Positions 1-12,265 of a stretch of DNA of 64,000 nucleotides are shown here, in pieces. The stretch is from Lepidodermella squamata (lineage: Eukaryota > Gastrotricha), in assembly GCA_047495785.1 (NCBI GenBank), contig JBLDXI010000048.1:558001-622000 (forward strand), given 5' to 3'. The position numbers and the translations under genes were made by a program. The notes under the pieces were generated by a model. That model worked only from the letters and a program-made list of their open reading frames with translations, had not been told where the DNA came from and made no database searches. Position 1 is the first letter of the stretch, and the number at the start of each line of letters is the position of its first letter.

Positions 1-3000
1 GTATTTTTGGGCCGTCTCTCTTTTTTTGCTGATATATTTGTTAGAAATGATGAAAAAATAATCATTGTTTCCAATGTAAAATTCGTGGAAAAAATGTAAC
101 GTTATGTTATTGATCAACTTCATTTATTGGAGACACGTGTATTGGAAATATACTATGTATCTATATATTTTTGTTTCGGCGCTTACGAAAAAAATAACAG
201 AACAAAGAAATGAAGAAGAATATTGAGAAATTTTCCGCGTCTTTTTTCATCCAATTTTTTTTTTAATTTCTTAGAATTTTTTTTTGCATGCTGGTTTTTC
301 ACGATGACTCATGCCACCAGATTATCATCCAATTAGGGAGCAAATTCAGGAGTGAAAATGGGTTCCCTCGTCCTTCTCGATTTTTTTGCCAGTATGTCAT
401 TCAAAAATGAGAAAAACCCATTAAAATCTGGAGCTGCAGATTCGATAAGAGAATTTTTCGATTTATTTTCTCTATTTTTTCTTCTTATTTTTTTATGGCG
501 GAAGATCAAAATATTATCTCGAGTATTTCACGGCGTTACACCAGCCCGATTTGGGTGTGAAATGCAATCAAGTATTTTTAGCTCCGCTTAGAACATGCTT
601 TCTCAGTCACAACTAAGCGCTGCTATGTTATAGCCTGTGGCAATAAAACACACGCGGTGTGATTAGCATAATATAAAACAAAATAATAGAGCATACCTAT
701 ATGCAAGCTTGCTACTATAATATTGAAAACGCCACGTGTCCAGTTAGCTGGGTTAACACTGCTATGACTCGAGCCTCATCAACGGCATTGCTCGTAGAAA
801 AAAGCTCGAGCCAGATCAATTCTAGTTTCATGTTTACTTAATTGCTGCTAAAATCAGATCTCTTGCACACCGTGATTTTTTTATGGGAAAAGTTCGAATC
901 GCATGTCTGGTTCGAATCGCGTGGCGGCTGGTATTCTTCCTTCGAACCTTGTTTACAAGACAAATTAAATATTCGATTTCAGACCTATTATCGATTGCCC
1001 AACTCATTTTTTGCATGTTTTAGCTATGTAGCGAATTATCTAAGGGAAATGCTTTCTTACGGGAAATTTCGGGACTTCAAACCCAATCGAAGCCAAACTT
1101 CACCATCAAGCCTAAAAATGAAATAGCTTTCGACTAAATCAGCTTTCGTGGCGGTTTCTGTTTCGTTGGCGAAAGCTCAAATCTGATCGTGGGGAACCTG
1201 AAATTGATGGTGGAAAGCCCATATTTGAGGGTAGAAAAATTTACACACAACTTCTAATGCGGCCGGTTCGAAGAGATCTGGACATCGTGGGGAGATAGTT
1301 TGGCATAATCCGATATTTCAGTTGTGAGCTTCAAGCAAACTCCAGCTACAAATATTTCGACAAAATAAGAGTGTGGCAACTAATTTTGAGACTCCAGCAC
1401 TAGATTTCCACTGAGCATGGATTTTTGAGTTTCATGTATTCGCTACTGTCTAAATTTTTTTGCTATCAAGCCTAACCGATAGATCTTCGTATTACGCGTA
1501 TTTTGCGCTATAAGCGGTCAGTTTACAAGTCATACTTCAGCCTGTAGAGCCGATATCGATTCATAGTATCGATTTTAAAAATCAGTGATTTTTCCCATGT
1601 CAGCCGTCTTGGAACCCAACATCGATAATTTTTCTACGTAGCTTAGGGCGCCAGGTAGCTTAAATAAAAAATCCTACGTTTAGAGAGGACATTATTATCG
1701 ATGAAAAACAAAAACGCCGAAATCGGTAAGAATCTTTTATGCTCAAGTTTCGAATAATTCAAAGACAATTTAGCACAAATAAATTAGCAATAAACTTTTA
1801 ACGGACAACTTTTGCAATCGAAGTAATGGTGAAAACGTTTTCAGCTTTCTAGATTTACAGTGTCCCAGAAGTTGTACAACTGGTTTTTAATTTAGCAACT
1901 TTTTGTAGGAAATTCAACTAATTGTTTTACATTGAACCTATCGAGAGAATATTCCATCTTTTATCCGCGATTTAACCGAAAAATCCCATTAACAAGTGAC
2001 TAACTTATTTACTATACTCGTGATTTTTCTAAAAATTCTCTGGTACTTCGTCTCTCATTTTAGAGTTTCTGAACCCTTTTCCGTGCATTTCCTTTGCTTG
2101 CGCTTTTTATCCCTTTCACGGCCGAATTATTTTCGAATCGAATTTTGAATTTTCAGGAAAATTAGGAAACTAGTTGGACAACCGTATGCAAAACTAGACA
2201 CCTGGGCGCATAGTTCGCATCAGGTTCTGATTTCGCTGAAAATTTCAATCACCTTAGTTTTTTGAATATAGATTCATCCGGATGAATTCATAGGATACGT
2301 CAGCCAGAGGTTACCGTTTTGCCAGTTTTACCTGAAAAGTCATAAAAACGGAATAGGTAGTCAATGAGAATTTATTTAGAATTTATTTTTTATTCTAAAT
2401 AACCGGCCGTGCTAAATGCCAAGTGTTAAATAGCGAAGTTTTTTTTACAGTACAGATCAAACAATCTGTGAGCAGATTATATGGGAAGAAAAAACAATTG
2501 CATATCGAGTGATTTGAATCGTCAATGACTCGATGCTTTTGTTACGAAGTTATGAAGTTTCAAAAATTTCAAGCGCGTCTTGACTATGAATTTTGATCTA
2601 TGAGAAATTCTCAACATTGGAGCGCCCCGATGAAAAAGTTGAAAAATGTTTCGTAGACCGATACATTTTTTGTGTTTTACATGTCATTTGACAGAAGAAA
2701 CTCATGGCTATCTTTTGTTGTCTTATCGAACGTTGTTTATACCTAGTAGTTTCGGAGGAATTCTTGTTCAAAGGGTGTCCGAAAATACCGAGTCCGAAGT
2801 GAGCATCTTAGAAAACAACAACAATATTATTGACTATTTGAATAAACGAGTCGATTCAGCTGCTCTGTGACAATCGCGCTGCTCATTATTACATCATGTG
2901 CTCCAATTTTTTTTGTGACACGCTTTCCCAGGAAGAACATCACGCCTTGTCCTGTTAGAAAAGCGAAGCCTTGCTCTGTCCGTGTCCGACTTTTAAAATT

Positions 3001-4442
3001 ATCGACATCGACCACTTGAAAAATTGTCGGTATTTTTTTCCAATTCCATTTGTCTTAAGGACGAATTAGGTATTATTAATTTTAGAGTGCATGTACTACC
3101 CTCATTTGCGCATTTATCGCTTGCGTTATTGCTATTTCTCAAAGCGTCTGTAATGAATCATCAATAAAAATTCTCCCAATTTTTCAGAGCCTTTCAAATA
3201 ACTGGATCACGCAATTTTTCTTATTTTCGCTCAGAAAATTCTCAAAATAATTACCGAACATTTACAGCTGTCCAGATATTTTTTATAATTTAGGCGGAAA
3301 TTTAATTTCCCCTATCATCCAGAATCCAGAGCAGCTTTTTTAGCGTTATCTTGGCATTCACTCAGAACACAAGATAGCTGTTTTCATGTGTGTTTTTTCC
3401 TTGAACCCGGCAGAGTTTTCGGTTTTTTCTGACGGGCCTTGGCGTTTAATGGACCTAATAATATTACACCAAAAAATAATAAATTCTGTTGTAGCGTGCA
3501 ATTTTTTAATCGATTTATAAAGCCTCATAGACAGAAGACGGAAAGGTGGGAAAAGCAGACATCTTTGTTGCAATAGATGTACTAATTCGATGTTAATAAT
3601 TTATTAGCCGATGGATGCGCGTACACGTCCAAAGCTCGAGCAGGTTAGCCGGCTATTTTTAGTTGTTTCTTACTTTCATTTTGACCAAGAGGTTATAAGC
3701 GTGTGATTAATGTGAATTATTCTCCAAATTTTTCTTGCATTTCGACAGCGTAGAATATAGGATAATATTACCTACTTTCATATGTGTATAGTCAATTTCG
3801 AATAGTACCTATCTATATGATTAGATTAGCGTCAATTGAACTTCGATACAGCGAAACCTTACAATAGCCAGCTAACTGGCGTGGCTCTCAAAATTACGTC
3901 AACTCAGGTGCTAGTTCGCAGCATTATTAGTTGCACTAGCCTCTATTTTATCGTGTGTTTGTATTTGTGTGTGTCTGCGTACTTTTCATAGAAAAACGTA
4001 TAATAATATGAGATGTGTGCGCTTCAATACTCGCATTTTTATTACATGTCGCTTTTGCAGTAGTATCATTATTATTATTACAATACAAGCCGTGTTCCTC
4101 TTTCGTACGCATATTACTATATACTATATACGCATAGCCAGCTCGATTTTTTTCTGTGCTGCTGCCATTTACATACACATAAGCGTGGCTTGCTAGTTAT
4201 GACTAGGAATCTTCGTTTTTATCATGAGGATAGAATCGTCGCCTTGTCCCCGTTTTTCACTTTTTCTGCTTTGTCTGCTTTTACACACGCGACCAGCAAA
4301 CCTCGTGGCAGACTTTTGCAACAATCTGGCCTCTTATAAAATTCGTTTTATTTAATATAGGTGCATTTGACGCGGACGATGATTGTTAGAATTTTATTAC
4401 ATTAATTCAAATTTGTGTGTGTACCTATCGATAAGAACAAAA
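1..4442. other. Non-coding region upstream of the nuclear receptor gene
   Basis: No open reading frame here shows recognisable protein features. The stretch is AT-rich with homopolymer T and A runs, and the short frames look random. It should include the promoter and 5' regulatory region of the receptor gene that starts at 4443. I see no clear TATA box, RNA gene or mobile element, although old degraded repeats cannot be excluded by eye. Confidence 0.6.
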
Positions 4443-7400
4443 ATGGCGTCGACGCCGGTTGAAGTCAGCATGATTTGCCAGGTGTGCAATCGTGTCGTGG
4501 CGTCGCCGACGTCGAACAGCAGCACGCCGAGCGGCTTCAAGGCGTCGAAGCACCACAAGGCGAACGGCGCCGAGTCGGTGTCGCCGAAGAAAAGCGACGA
4601 CGATTTGGACGTTGTGTCGACAACGCCGGTGAAAACATCGTCGTCGCCGCTCAACTTGTCGACCTCGGCGAATTTTTTAACCGTCGGCGGCTGTGGTGCA
4701 TCAGCAACTCGACTGCCAGTTATTTGCGGCGCTTGCAAGGTTGGCAATTTTCTTTATTTCTCTTGTTTTAGCGATACATTTCATCTAGAACGGAAAATTC
4801 AGCATTTTGAAAAATTTCACATTAAAATTGGGATTTTATTTAGGAATACGCAGTTTTTTGCGAAATTCAGAAAATTGACCGAATTTTTACTTCTCGATTT
4901 TTCCATGTCTTTTAATTTTTAGAATTTTTTTCAAAAATTGAAAAATTTTTTAGACGTCTAATTGAGATTGCTCATATTTAGCCGAATTGCTCTGTATTCG
5001 TTGATTTTTTGTTGTCGCCTAACTAGGTGGCACATCAAGTCACGGACTAGGAACTTCACCTAGGCTTATTTACTCAATATTCCGTGTCTCTCTCTACATG
5101 CGCAATAAATTTATATTGATTTTTTTCACACCGTCTGGCACAGTTATTTTTAGGCGACGATTTTAATTTTAATCTTGCTTATTTTAATTTTCCCACAGAA
5201 ATTCTCAACTTTTAGGAAAATTTCCTGAACGCATTTTAATTTGTCAAAAATAAGAAAAATAAAAAAATTCTCTTGCTGCACAAATTTGGTTCAAATTTTA
5301 AGCAAAAGCTGATTATTAACCTTCGGAAAGAATCTTTTGTCGGAAGTAACTCGTAAAAACTTCGATAGATTGAAATAGAAATTTCATTCAACTATTTGAC
5401 GTCCGTCTGTTTTTTTGTAGAAATTTTACCTGCGCTGCAAATCGAAAGGAAGTGATGCGGCGGCTAGTGCTAAATGTACCTGTGCAGCAACATCACCCAC
5501 GCCGACGTCGAGCTCAAGCACCCTCGCATCCTCTAAAGTCACCCCGTTATGCTGGCACTGCCGGTTTCAGCGCTGCCACGACGTGATTGTCGAGCGGCAG
5601 AACGCTGGTCTCAGTTCCGTCACATCCAACTCAAATCGGCCCAACATTAAGCTGGAAGCAACTACGGGCAGTGGTGGCGAGTCGGATGACGACGCTGGCG
5701 GTGATTTGGCCGCGCATAGGGCATCGTCGTCGAGCGGCGGTAATCAACCCGTTGATGTTCGTCTCATTCCATGCCAAGTCTGTGGTGCCTCTAGTAAGAT
5801 TTTTTCTTGCTTTTTCATCCGCTTTTCCCTGTAGATTACTCATTATTACTTTCGTTTCGGCGAATTGAGACTTTTATTACGCGTGTGCGTTTTGTAAAAC
5901 CGCGGACCGCACTTTTCAAAATTAGGTCATTGCGACACATTTTATTACTACCATTAAAAAATTGGGTCATGTCTTTTTTAATGAGAATTCTTATTTTACT
6001 TCATAGGTAGCGGCTATCATTTCGGTGTCATGTCTTGCGAAGGTTGTAAAGGCTTTTTCCGCCGGTCCCTCTCAAAACACAAAACATACCAGTGCAAAAA
6101 AGACGCTGATGGCGAAAAAAGCGGCGCTGCTTCGTCGGCCAAGTCGAAGAAAGCCGCCGCTTCGGGCTCAGCGTCGTCGACTAACAATCACATGGCGCGG
6201 TGTAAGCGGTGTCGCTACGACGCCTGTGTCGCCGCCGGCATGTCGATAGACGGCGTGCGAACCGGGCGGCATTCGATTCAGCGGAAACTCGAAACTTGCG
6301 CCCGTGTGCAGCAGCTGGCGACTGAAAACCGCCTTCTACCCAGTTTAGTCTACCGGCGGCAGCAACGCTGCGGCTGGACGAAGAACAAGAAGAACAAGGA
6401 ATTGGAGGAAGGGAAACCATCAAAAATCAGTTCCAGCAACGAAGATACCTCGAAAGGTCAGCAAATAAAATTTTTCCAAGATTTCTTTATTTTTTTTTTG
6501 TTTTAAATAGCGGTTGTGGATAACTCTGACTCATTATCGGTTGGGCTTTCACTTTCTGACAGTCAAGTAGCGACAGCAGACATGGGCAATGCATTCGAGC
6601 ACGGCTTCACGTCGCCATCGCCAATTCCAATGCAAACCAGTGGAAGTAACGCGCATCGCAACAGCAAAGTCAGCTTGACCTCTGACTCGCCAACACCGCC
6701 CGGTGGCTTCAACATGGACCCACTACTCGACGAAGGTAATAAAATTAGCTGTCTAGGTCATGACCTCATTGCGCGTTTTGCTTATTGAGGATTGCAAATG
6801 CGAGGACCGCACTTTTTATTAAGGAGTGTTTTATTTATTTTTGCGTAGTGAATTCTTCGATGCCGTCGCCAACTATGTACCGAGGCCTGACTAAACCGGT
6901 GGCGATGCGGCCGGGTGCAAAACTCTCGCCGCAGCCGTCGTCGTCGGCGTCGAACGACGGCCTGAACAGCGGCTTCTCGCAGCCGTACTCGCCGTACAAG
7001 TCCTACGTGAAAACAATGTGCTCAAATTATCTGGCGCAGGCGTCGAACAGCGGCGGCGATTCCAATTCGGATTCGCCGTCGTCGTCGTCGCACGCCGCCG
7101 CTAACGTGCGAACGCCCATGTCGAACGAGCCGATGAACTCGCCCGGTTCGTCGTCGTCCTCTTCCTCAGCACTGCTGGTCAACATTGCCGCGGCGGCGTC
7201 GGGCAACGACGCGCGCAATCCGTCGTCGGCCAACTACTCGCAGGTGTCGAATTTTATCCAAGAACTGGTACAGTTCAGCGCACACAATCGCTCGGCGACG
7301 CGCGGTGACGCGCCGTCGACTTCGGCCAGTGGCAGCAACACCTCTTCGCAACCTTTACTCGATTTTCGAAATTTGGCACATTTCGCACCGGTAATAAATT

Positions 7401-10400
7401 ATTTTGATAGGTCACTTTTTATTACCGGCCCAGGTCGCGTTTTATTGCTGTAGCGCGCCCCAATATAAATTGCTAGGCGAAATATTAAGGTGGATTTTTC
7501 AATAGTTTTTTTTCTTTATTTTTCTAGGTGAATAACATTCGAAATCAACCGCCGCCTGGCATTTCGCTGCAACAGCACCAGGCGCAGCAGCACTTTGTGA
7601 TGCCTGCGTTTCCGATGCCGCCGGCGTCGTCTCACCGCGTGCCCGCGCCTGAAAAGCCGCTGCGGGTCGACAACGCGTTGTGGACCAACGGCCAGTCGTT
7701 TTTGATCGACGACGTGCTTCGGCGATCTATCGATGCATCCAAGTAAGACTTGGCTATAATTATTACTTCTATTTACTCGCCCTACATTTATGCGACCGCG
7801 ATAGCCCTCGAGCGTAGATGTTGATGCCATCAATTTCATCTGGGATATTAGGCTATTGCGAAGGCGGAGAGGAGAACTAGAACCATTCGAATATTCATAA
7901 ATTTTTTATGGGACGTATGGTTATCGTGATTTCTCATTAGCAATACCTTTATCGATTTGCGTATTTGCTGCGAAAACCATTTCGATCATATTTTATTAAT
8001 CAGATTTCTGCTTTTCTCAACAAATTAACCATCTTGATTTAAATCGCGGAAAAATTCAACATTTCCACATTTCTAGATTTTAAATTGCTCTTGATTAATT
8101 AAAATTTGCATAATTGTAAAAATGGGCGATGGGCGATATAAGTGAAGTTATTTTGGAAAAAAAACCATGATTTTCAGCTCTAAAAAATCAGGAAAAATTA
8201 TAAAAATGTGAAATTCTCCTATGATTGAGGCTAAAAAACGATACAGAAATAGTGTTTCTGTATTCCTGTACAATACAGAAACACTTTTATTAAGATGGAC
8301 TTTTTATTATCGCATTTTCCTATATAAATGGCGTACAAGATCACTTTTTCCCGCACTTTCTAGCTACGTTTCTCCGAGTTTTTAGCAGATACAGAGGAGA
8401 AAAGCAATCTCGGATTTACTCAGAATACAGAAACACTTTTCTTGTACGAATGACTGTATGAATCGAGGTTCCGCAGGAACCGAAGATGAATACAGTCTGA
8501 CCCATCCAAGATTGCTTAAATGTCAGGGCCTGCTTTCCATCTACGTGCAAAATTTGGTAATTTTTCCATGTTACCTTGATTTTATAGAAATTCTGGATTG
8601 TTGGGCTAATTTTGGACACATCATTAGCATATTCATAATGGTCGGGATGCGTGCAGAACTTGAAGCTTTTCATGAAATTCCGAAAAAATGCGCACATGGT
8701 GCCAAGAACTTACAATGTCACTCAAACTAAATTCAAATGTTTTTCCTCGTATTTTTAGCTTAACGCATTTATCATGTCCAAAATTCCCCCACGTTTTGAG
8801 CTCAAACTTTCAGCTCATCTGACAAAAAATCTCAGCGCCAAAGTCGACAGTTCAAATCGACAGTTCAGGGTGTCAACTACTGATGGTAGTTTTTTTCAGA
8901 ACGATCGGCTTTCAGGTTGACCGGGAATAAGGGGGTCCCAAATCGACGTTTTGAGACATCCCACCTTTTTATTTTCTTATAAAAACAGGTAGCTTTTAGA
9001 ATACCTTTAATTTGGTACTGTTGGAAAGCCAGTGTTCAGTGCACCTCGAGATTTTAATGAGAATGATTTCAACCACACTGATAGAACACATTTACGCGTA
9101 TAAGTCGATTTCTCCAAATTTGGCCTGTCTAAAATCAACCACCCTTACGTTGAATTGATTGTGAATTAACGCGATGTTCAGAACGCCCGAAATTTGTTTT
9201 CGCACTTTAAAATATGGTATTGTCTCCAGCCTGCAGCTACCAGCCCTAATTAGAACAGGTAGAGAAAAAAGCACAGGTCTTGCTTTGTTGCGTGACCTGC
9301 AAGTGCGCGTCCCGCATTTTATTACAAGCAAAAGTGCGTAGCGTTTTTATTACGCGCACTCGACGAAAAAAGAAAGAGTGACCCTGCTCGTACATATATA
9401 TGTACGCGATTTTTGCTGCTCGTACATATGATATGTACGAGATTTTGGCTGCTCGTACATATATATGTACGCGATTTTTGCTAGTCGTACATATATTCGA
9501 ATGAAAACTTAGAATTTCAGCCAATTACTCAATTTCAATCCTGGCAAGTTCATTTTTTGAGGGCAAATGCCTCTAACAGGGTTCCACACACCTGCAAACT
9601 TTTACCCGCCCATCGGTTATGGTTCCGGACATTACCGACTTCGGGTAATTTCGGGTTTCAGATTGGCTAATAATGGGTATTCACCCTATGCATGCCAAAC
9701 TTTGAGGGGAGGTTGGTCACGCCTCGATGCACATATGGTTAAAATTTGGAACATTTGCGATCAAAATTGATTATTCCATTTAATTTCAAAGTTCAGCAGA
9801 AATATTTTTGAAATATATGTACGACTAGCAAAAATCGCGTACATATATATGTACGAGCAGCCAAAATCTCGTACATATCATATGTACGAGCAGCAAAAAT
9901 CGCGTACATATATATGTACGAGCAGTCATTCCGAAAAAGAAAAGCAAACGCTAAGTGAGTGTGTGCGCGTCTCGGCGTTTTCGAGGTTAAAAAGCAGCAA
10001 TTATTTACACATGCGTTTCTTATTTCAGTGCACTGGGCGACATTCGACTCGTGCAGTCGGCGCGGCTCAGCTTCGAAATGTCGCTGGGTGAGGCGTGGAA
10101 GCTGCTCATGTCGACCAACTTCGAGCCAGCCCTCGTCGCCATAACGCGCTTCATCCGCTTCATGCCCGGCTTCGAGCAGCTGTCCATGCCGGACCGGCTC
10201 AATCTGTTCGGCAACGCGTTCTGCCCGATCCTGCTCGCGCAAATGTCGCTCGACTACGACCCGCGCACCGGCTTCGTCAACTACTTCAACCTGCACGACG
10301 AGCAGTCGCGCCAGGTGCTGCGCTACCTGTTCAACGACCCGACAGATTTGTGCGCCAAGCACCTGCGCGACGCCGGCACGGGCGTGGCCACGTGGCAGCC

Positions 10401-10773
10401 GTCCGTCGCCGAGTTCGCCATCCTGTGCGGCCTGTTGTTCTTCGACCCGGACGTGCCCGGGCTGACGGAGCCGGGCAAAGTCCGCGAGTTGAACTCGCTG
10501 TACAAAGTGGCGGACGAGGCGTTTAACATGCGCCATTTCGCGCCTAACGCCCTGGTCCGCGATGCAAAATTTTCATCGCTGGCTGGGTATTTCAAAAATT
10601 TGATGCAGTACTTCAACTGGGGCATGACGAATGTGGCGATGACGCACCCGGAACTCGTGACTAGCCATTCGTTGTTTGCGGATTTGAACCAGCGCCTGTT
10701 GACGACGGCGCCGTCGCCCGGCCAGCAACAGTCATCCTTACAGCAGCACGACCATTTGGAAGATTTTCAATAG
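4443..10773 (+). CDS. Nuclear receptor with two DNA-binding domains (2DBD-type), 7 exons
   Basis: Exons 4443-4739, 5421-5793, 6007-6456, 6511-6735, 6849-7390, 7528-7742 and 10029-10773 join in frame through GT-AG introns into 948 aa. A first zinc-finger domain (residues about 12-151) is degenerate. It has CQVC, a long Ser/Thr-rich insert, the P-box-like CGACKKFYLRC across exon junction 1/2, then CTC, another Ser/Thr insert and [11 protein letters not shown] second domain (about 217-301) is canonical in finger 1 (CQVCG...[11 protein letters not shown]) but has a 35-residue Ala/Ser/Lys insert in finger 2 before [11 protein letters not shown] Ser-rich hinge follows. The last exon encodes the ligand-binding domain (about 701-948), with the helix 3-5 signature around [17 protein letters not shown]. 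The protein should be a nuclear transcription factor. Two-DBD receptors are a known protostome group; the subfamily call rests on architecture, and its ligand is unknown. The start is the first ATG in frame with the cysteines. Exons are much more GC-rich than introns. Confidence 0.9.
8251..8285. repeat. Perfect 14-bp hairpin in receptor intron 6
   Basis: AGTGTTTCTGTATT, a 7-nt spacer, then AATACAGAAACACT forms a perfect stem-loop. A further direct copy of AATACAGAAACACTTTT occurs near 8424. It is probably a remnant of a small inverted-repeat element and lies within the 2.3-kb last intron of the receptor gene. Confidence 0.6.
9384..9925. mobile_element. Inverted-repeat (MITE-like) element with palindromic arms
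   Basis: Two arms of about 113 bp (9384-9496 and 9813-9925) are near-perfect reverse complements. Each arm is a short array of palindromes of the form CGTACATATATATGTACG separated by CGATTTTTGCTG-type linkers, so each arm can also fold on itself. The centre (about 316 bp) has no convincing ORF. No target-site duplication is obvious. It lies 103 bp upstream of the last receptor exon. I infer a non-autonomous DNA transposon; the superfamily is not identifiable. Confidence 0.75.
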
Positions 10774-10821
10774 TTAGGAAATTATATGCCACATCGCGAA
10801 AGCCGCACGAATCAATTATGG

Positions 10822-10827
10822 AATAAA
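10822..10827 (+). terminator. Probable poly(A) signal of the nuclear receptor gene
   Basis: AATAAA lies about 50 nt after the TAG stop at 10771-10773. It is the first canonical hexamer downstream, but cleavage cannot be proven from sequence. Confidence 0.45.
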
Positions 10828-11780
10828 TTCGCGAAAAATTATAAAATCATCCTAAAAATTTGGAAAAATTAGAAAATTTTCTGAATTTTATTCAATTTTT
10901 TTTTTAATATTTTTGATTAATTCAAAAATTATTTTAGGTATTTAAGACAATTATTTTTTCGCATTCTGATTCGTGTTGCTTTTCAGTGATAGAAAATGAG
11001 AGTTTTCGGCGAAAATTGATGAAAATGAACAGCTTAATAATGTTATAATGTGCGGGTGATGAATTAACTGATGAAAAATAATTCTCAAAATATGAAACCA
11101 AATTCTGTTGAATTTATTATGAATTTTCTTTGAAGGGTATTACACTAATATTATTGCTATCATCAAAGTGCGTTACTCGGGAGAATAAAAATTAATTTTG
11201 TTGAATAGGCGCAACTCAATGCTTGAATAACTTGGCGGCGATATTTTTTGTGGCATCTTATATCAGCTTTTTTGTGCCGATTTTCTCTGTCTTTTTCTTC
11301 GTTGGAAACGTTGGAAATATGATGTCAATTTTGTAAGATGACGTGTAAATAATCCAAAAAGCCGTGTTGAACTTTCAATTGCTGATTCGTTGCGAAATTG
11401 AAATGACGAGAAGGCTGCGTTATTGTGTGAAAAATCATTCATGTCGATAGTAATATAAAAATATTCTGTTTAACCTACTATGCTGAGATATGTATAAATT
11501 GTGTATTCTCTTCTCTATTCTAGTTTTTTGCGCTCTATCTCGCTCTCTCTCTGGCTTACTTGAAATGCCTGTAATGATAATATGAATTCGAGGGTAAAGT
11601 GATGGCATTTTTATGGCTTATTAACGTATGGAACAGAGTCAAAGCTGAAGGAAAATAAAGCGAAACTGAAACGGTTCAAATGATGCGTTTTTCTTAATTT
11701 TCATGAGGAAAATACATTTAATTAAAAAGCTTAGAATGTTTTATTGACACGCGCTATTTCGATTATAGAGAAAACGTTAG
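10828..11780. other. AT-rich intergenic region, nothing recognised
   Basis: No ORF with protein character, RNA gene or clear repeat was seen. A CT-rich stretch (about 11509-11550) is the only compositional feature. Confidence 0.5.
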
Positions 11781-11890
11781 GGAGGAAGAATTCGAAAACC
11801 CCATATTTTTATAATTTGAGGTTGTGGAGAAATTCCAGTGTCAAGTTGGTCACGTGACCTTTTACCTGGTGTCACACCTGAGCGGTTATC
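11781..11890. repeat. Dispersed repeat, copy 1
   Basis: This stretch shares GAATTCGAAAACCCCATATT, then GTCAAGTTGGTCACGTGAC and CCTGAGCGGTTATCT, in the same order and spacing with 46531-46646. It is therefore a copy of a dispersed family. The 46.5-kb copy shows that the family has short terminal inverted repeats; here the ends are less complete. Confidence 0.6.
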
Positions 11891-12143
11891 TGTGTGTGCG
11901 ACTTCGTGCCGATCGAAAAAAGCACAGAACCCATGATGCTGGGTTAGCCCGTTCAGAGCTAAACCACTATAACACTAGCGAGCTTCGGTGGTTGCGGGCG
12001 TTTCTGTCATCATCTTCCATTTTCGCTATTGACTTGCAGTATCAGAACAGTGAGGAAATGAAAACCCGAGTCGGGTACAGATTAACCAAAAAAGAAAGCG
12101 ACACCAAGTTGCTTCTGATTACAACTTTATTTATAACGGGCAA

Positions 12144-12173
12144 CGTTTCGGTCCTTGCGTGGACCATCATCAG
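12144..12173 (-). ncRNA. Hammerhead ribozyme-like core (Penelope type)
   Basis: Read on the minus strand the core is CTGATGA, T, then stem II GGTCC-ACGCAA-GGACC, then GAAAC followed by a very short possible stem III (CG-TTGCC-CG) and a GTT site. These are the invariant CUGAUGA and GAAA boxes around a 5-bp helix II. Minimal hammerheads with a tiny stem III are known from Penelope-like elements, and this lies about 90 bp 3' of a Penelope GIY-YIG coding fragment on the same strand. Stem I pairing looks weak, so activity is uncertain. Confidence 0.6.
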
Positions 12174-12265
12174 GCCTACAACAAAAGAAAACACAACAAG
12201 AAATTATTACAGTAAAAGACGAAAGCACAACAAGGTATCAGGATGAAAATAGAAACTAGAAACTG

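Noticed and set aside
352-1126. Short plus-strand frames of 79 and 94 codons
   Set aside because: Composition is that of random AT-rich sequence; no signal, domain or splice-site support.
9793-10536. Long antisense frame over the ligand-binding-domain exon
   Set aside because: Its extent is explained by the GC-rich codon usage of the sense exon; the Arg/Val/Gln-rich product has no protein character.
11824-12246. 140-aa plus-strand open frame
   Set aside because: It runs antisense through the hammerhead-like motif and the 3' region of the Penelope element and shows no domain; it is a shadow of repeat sequence.
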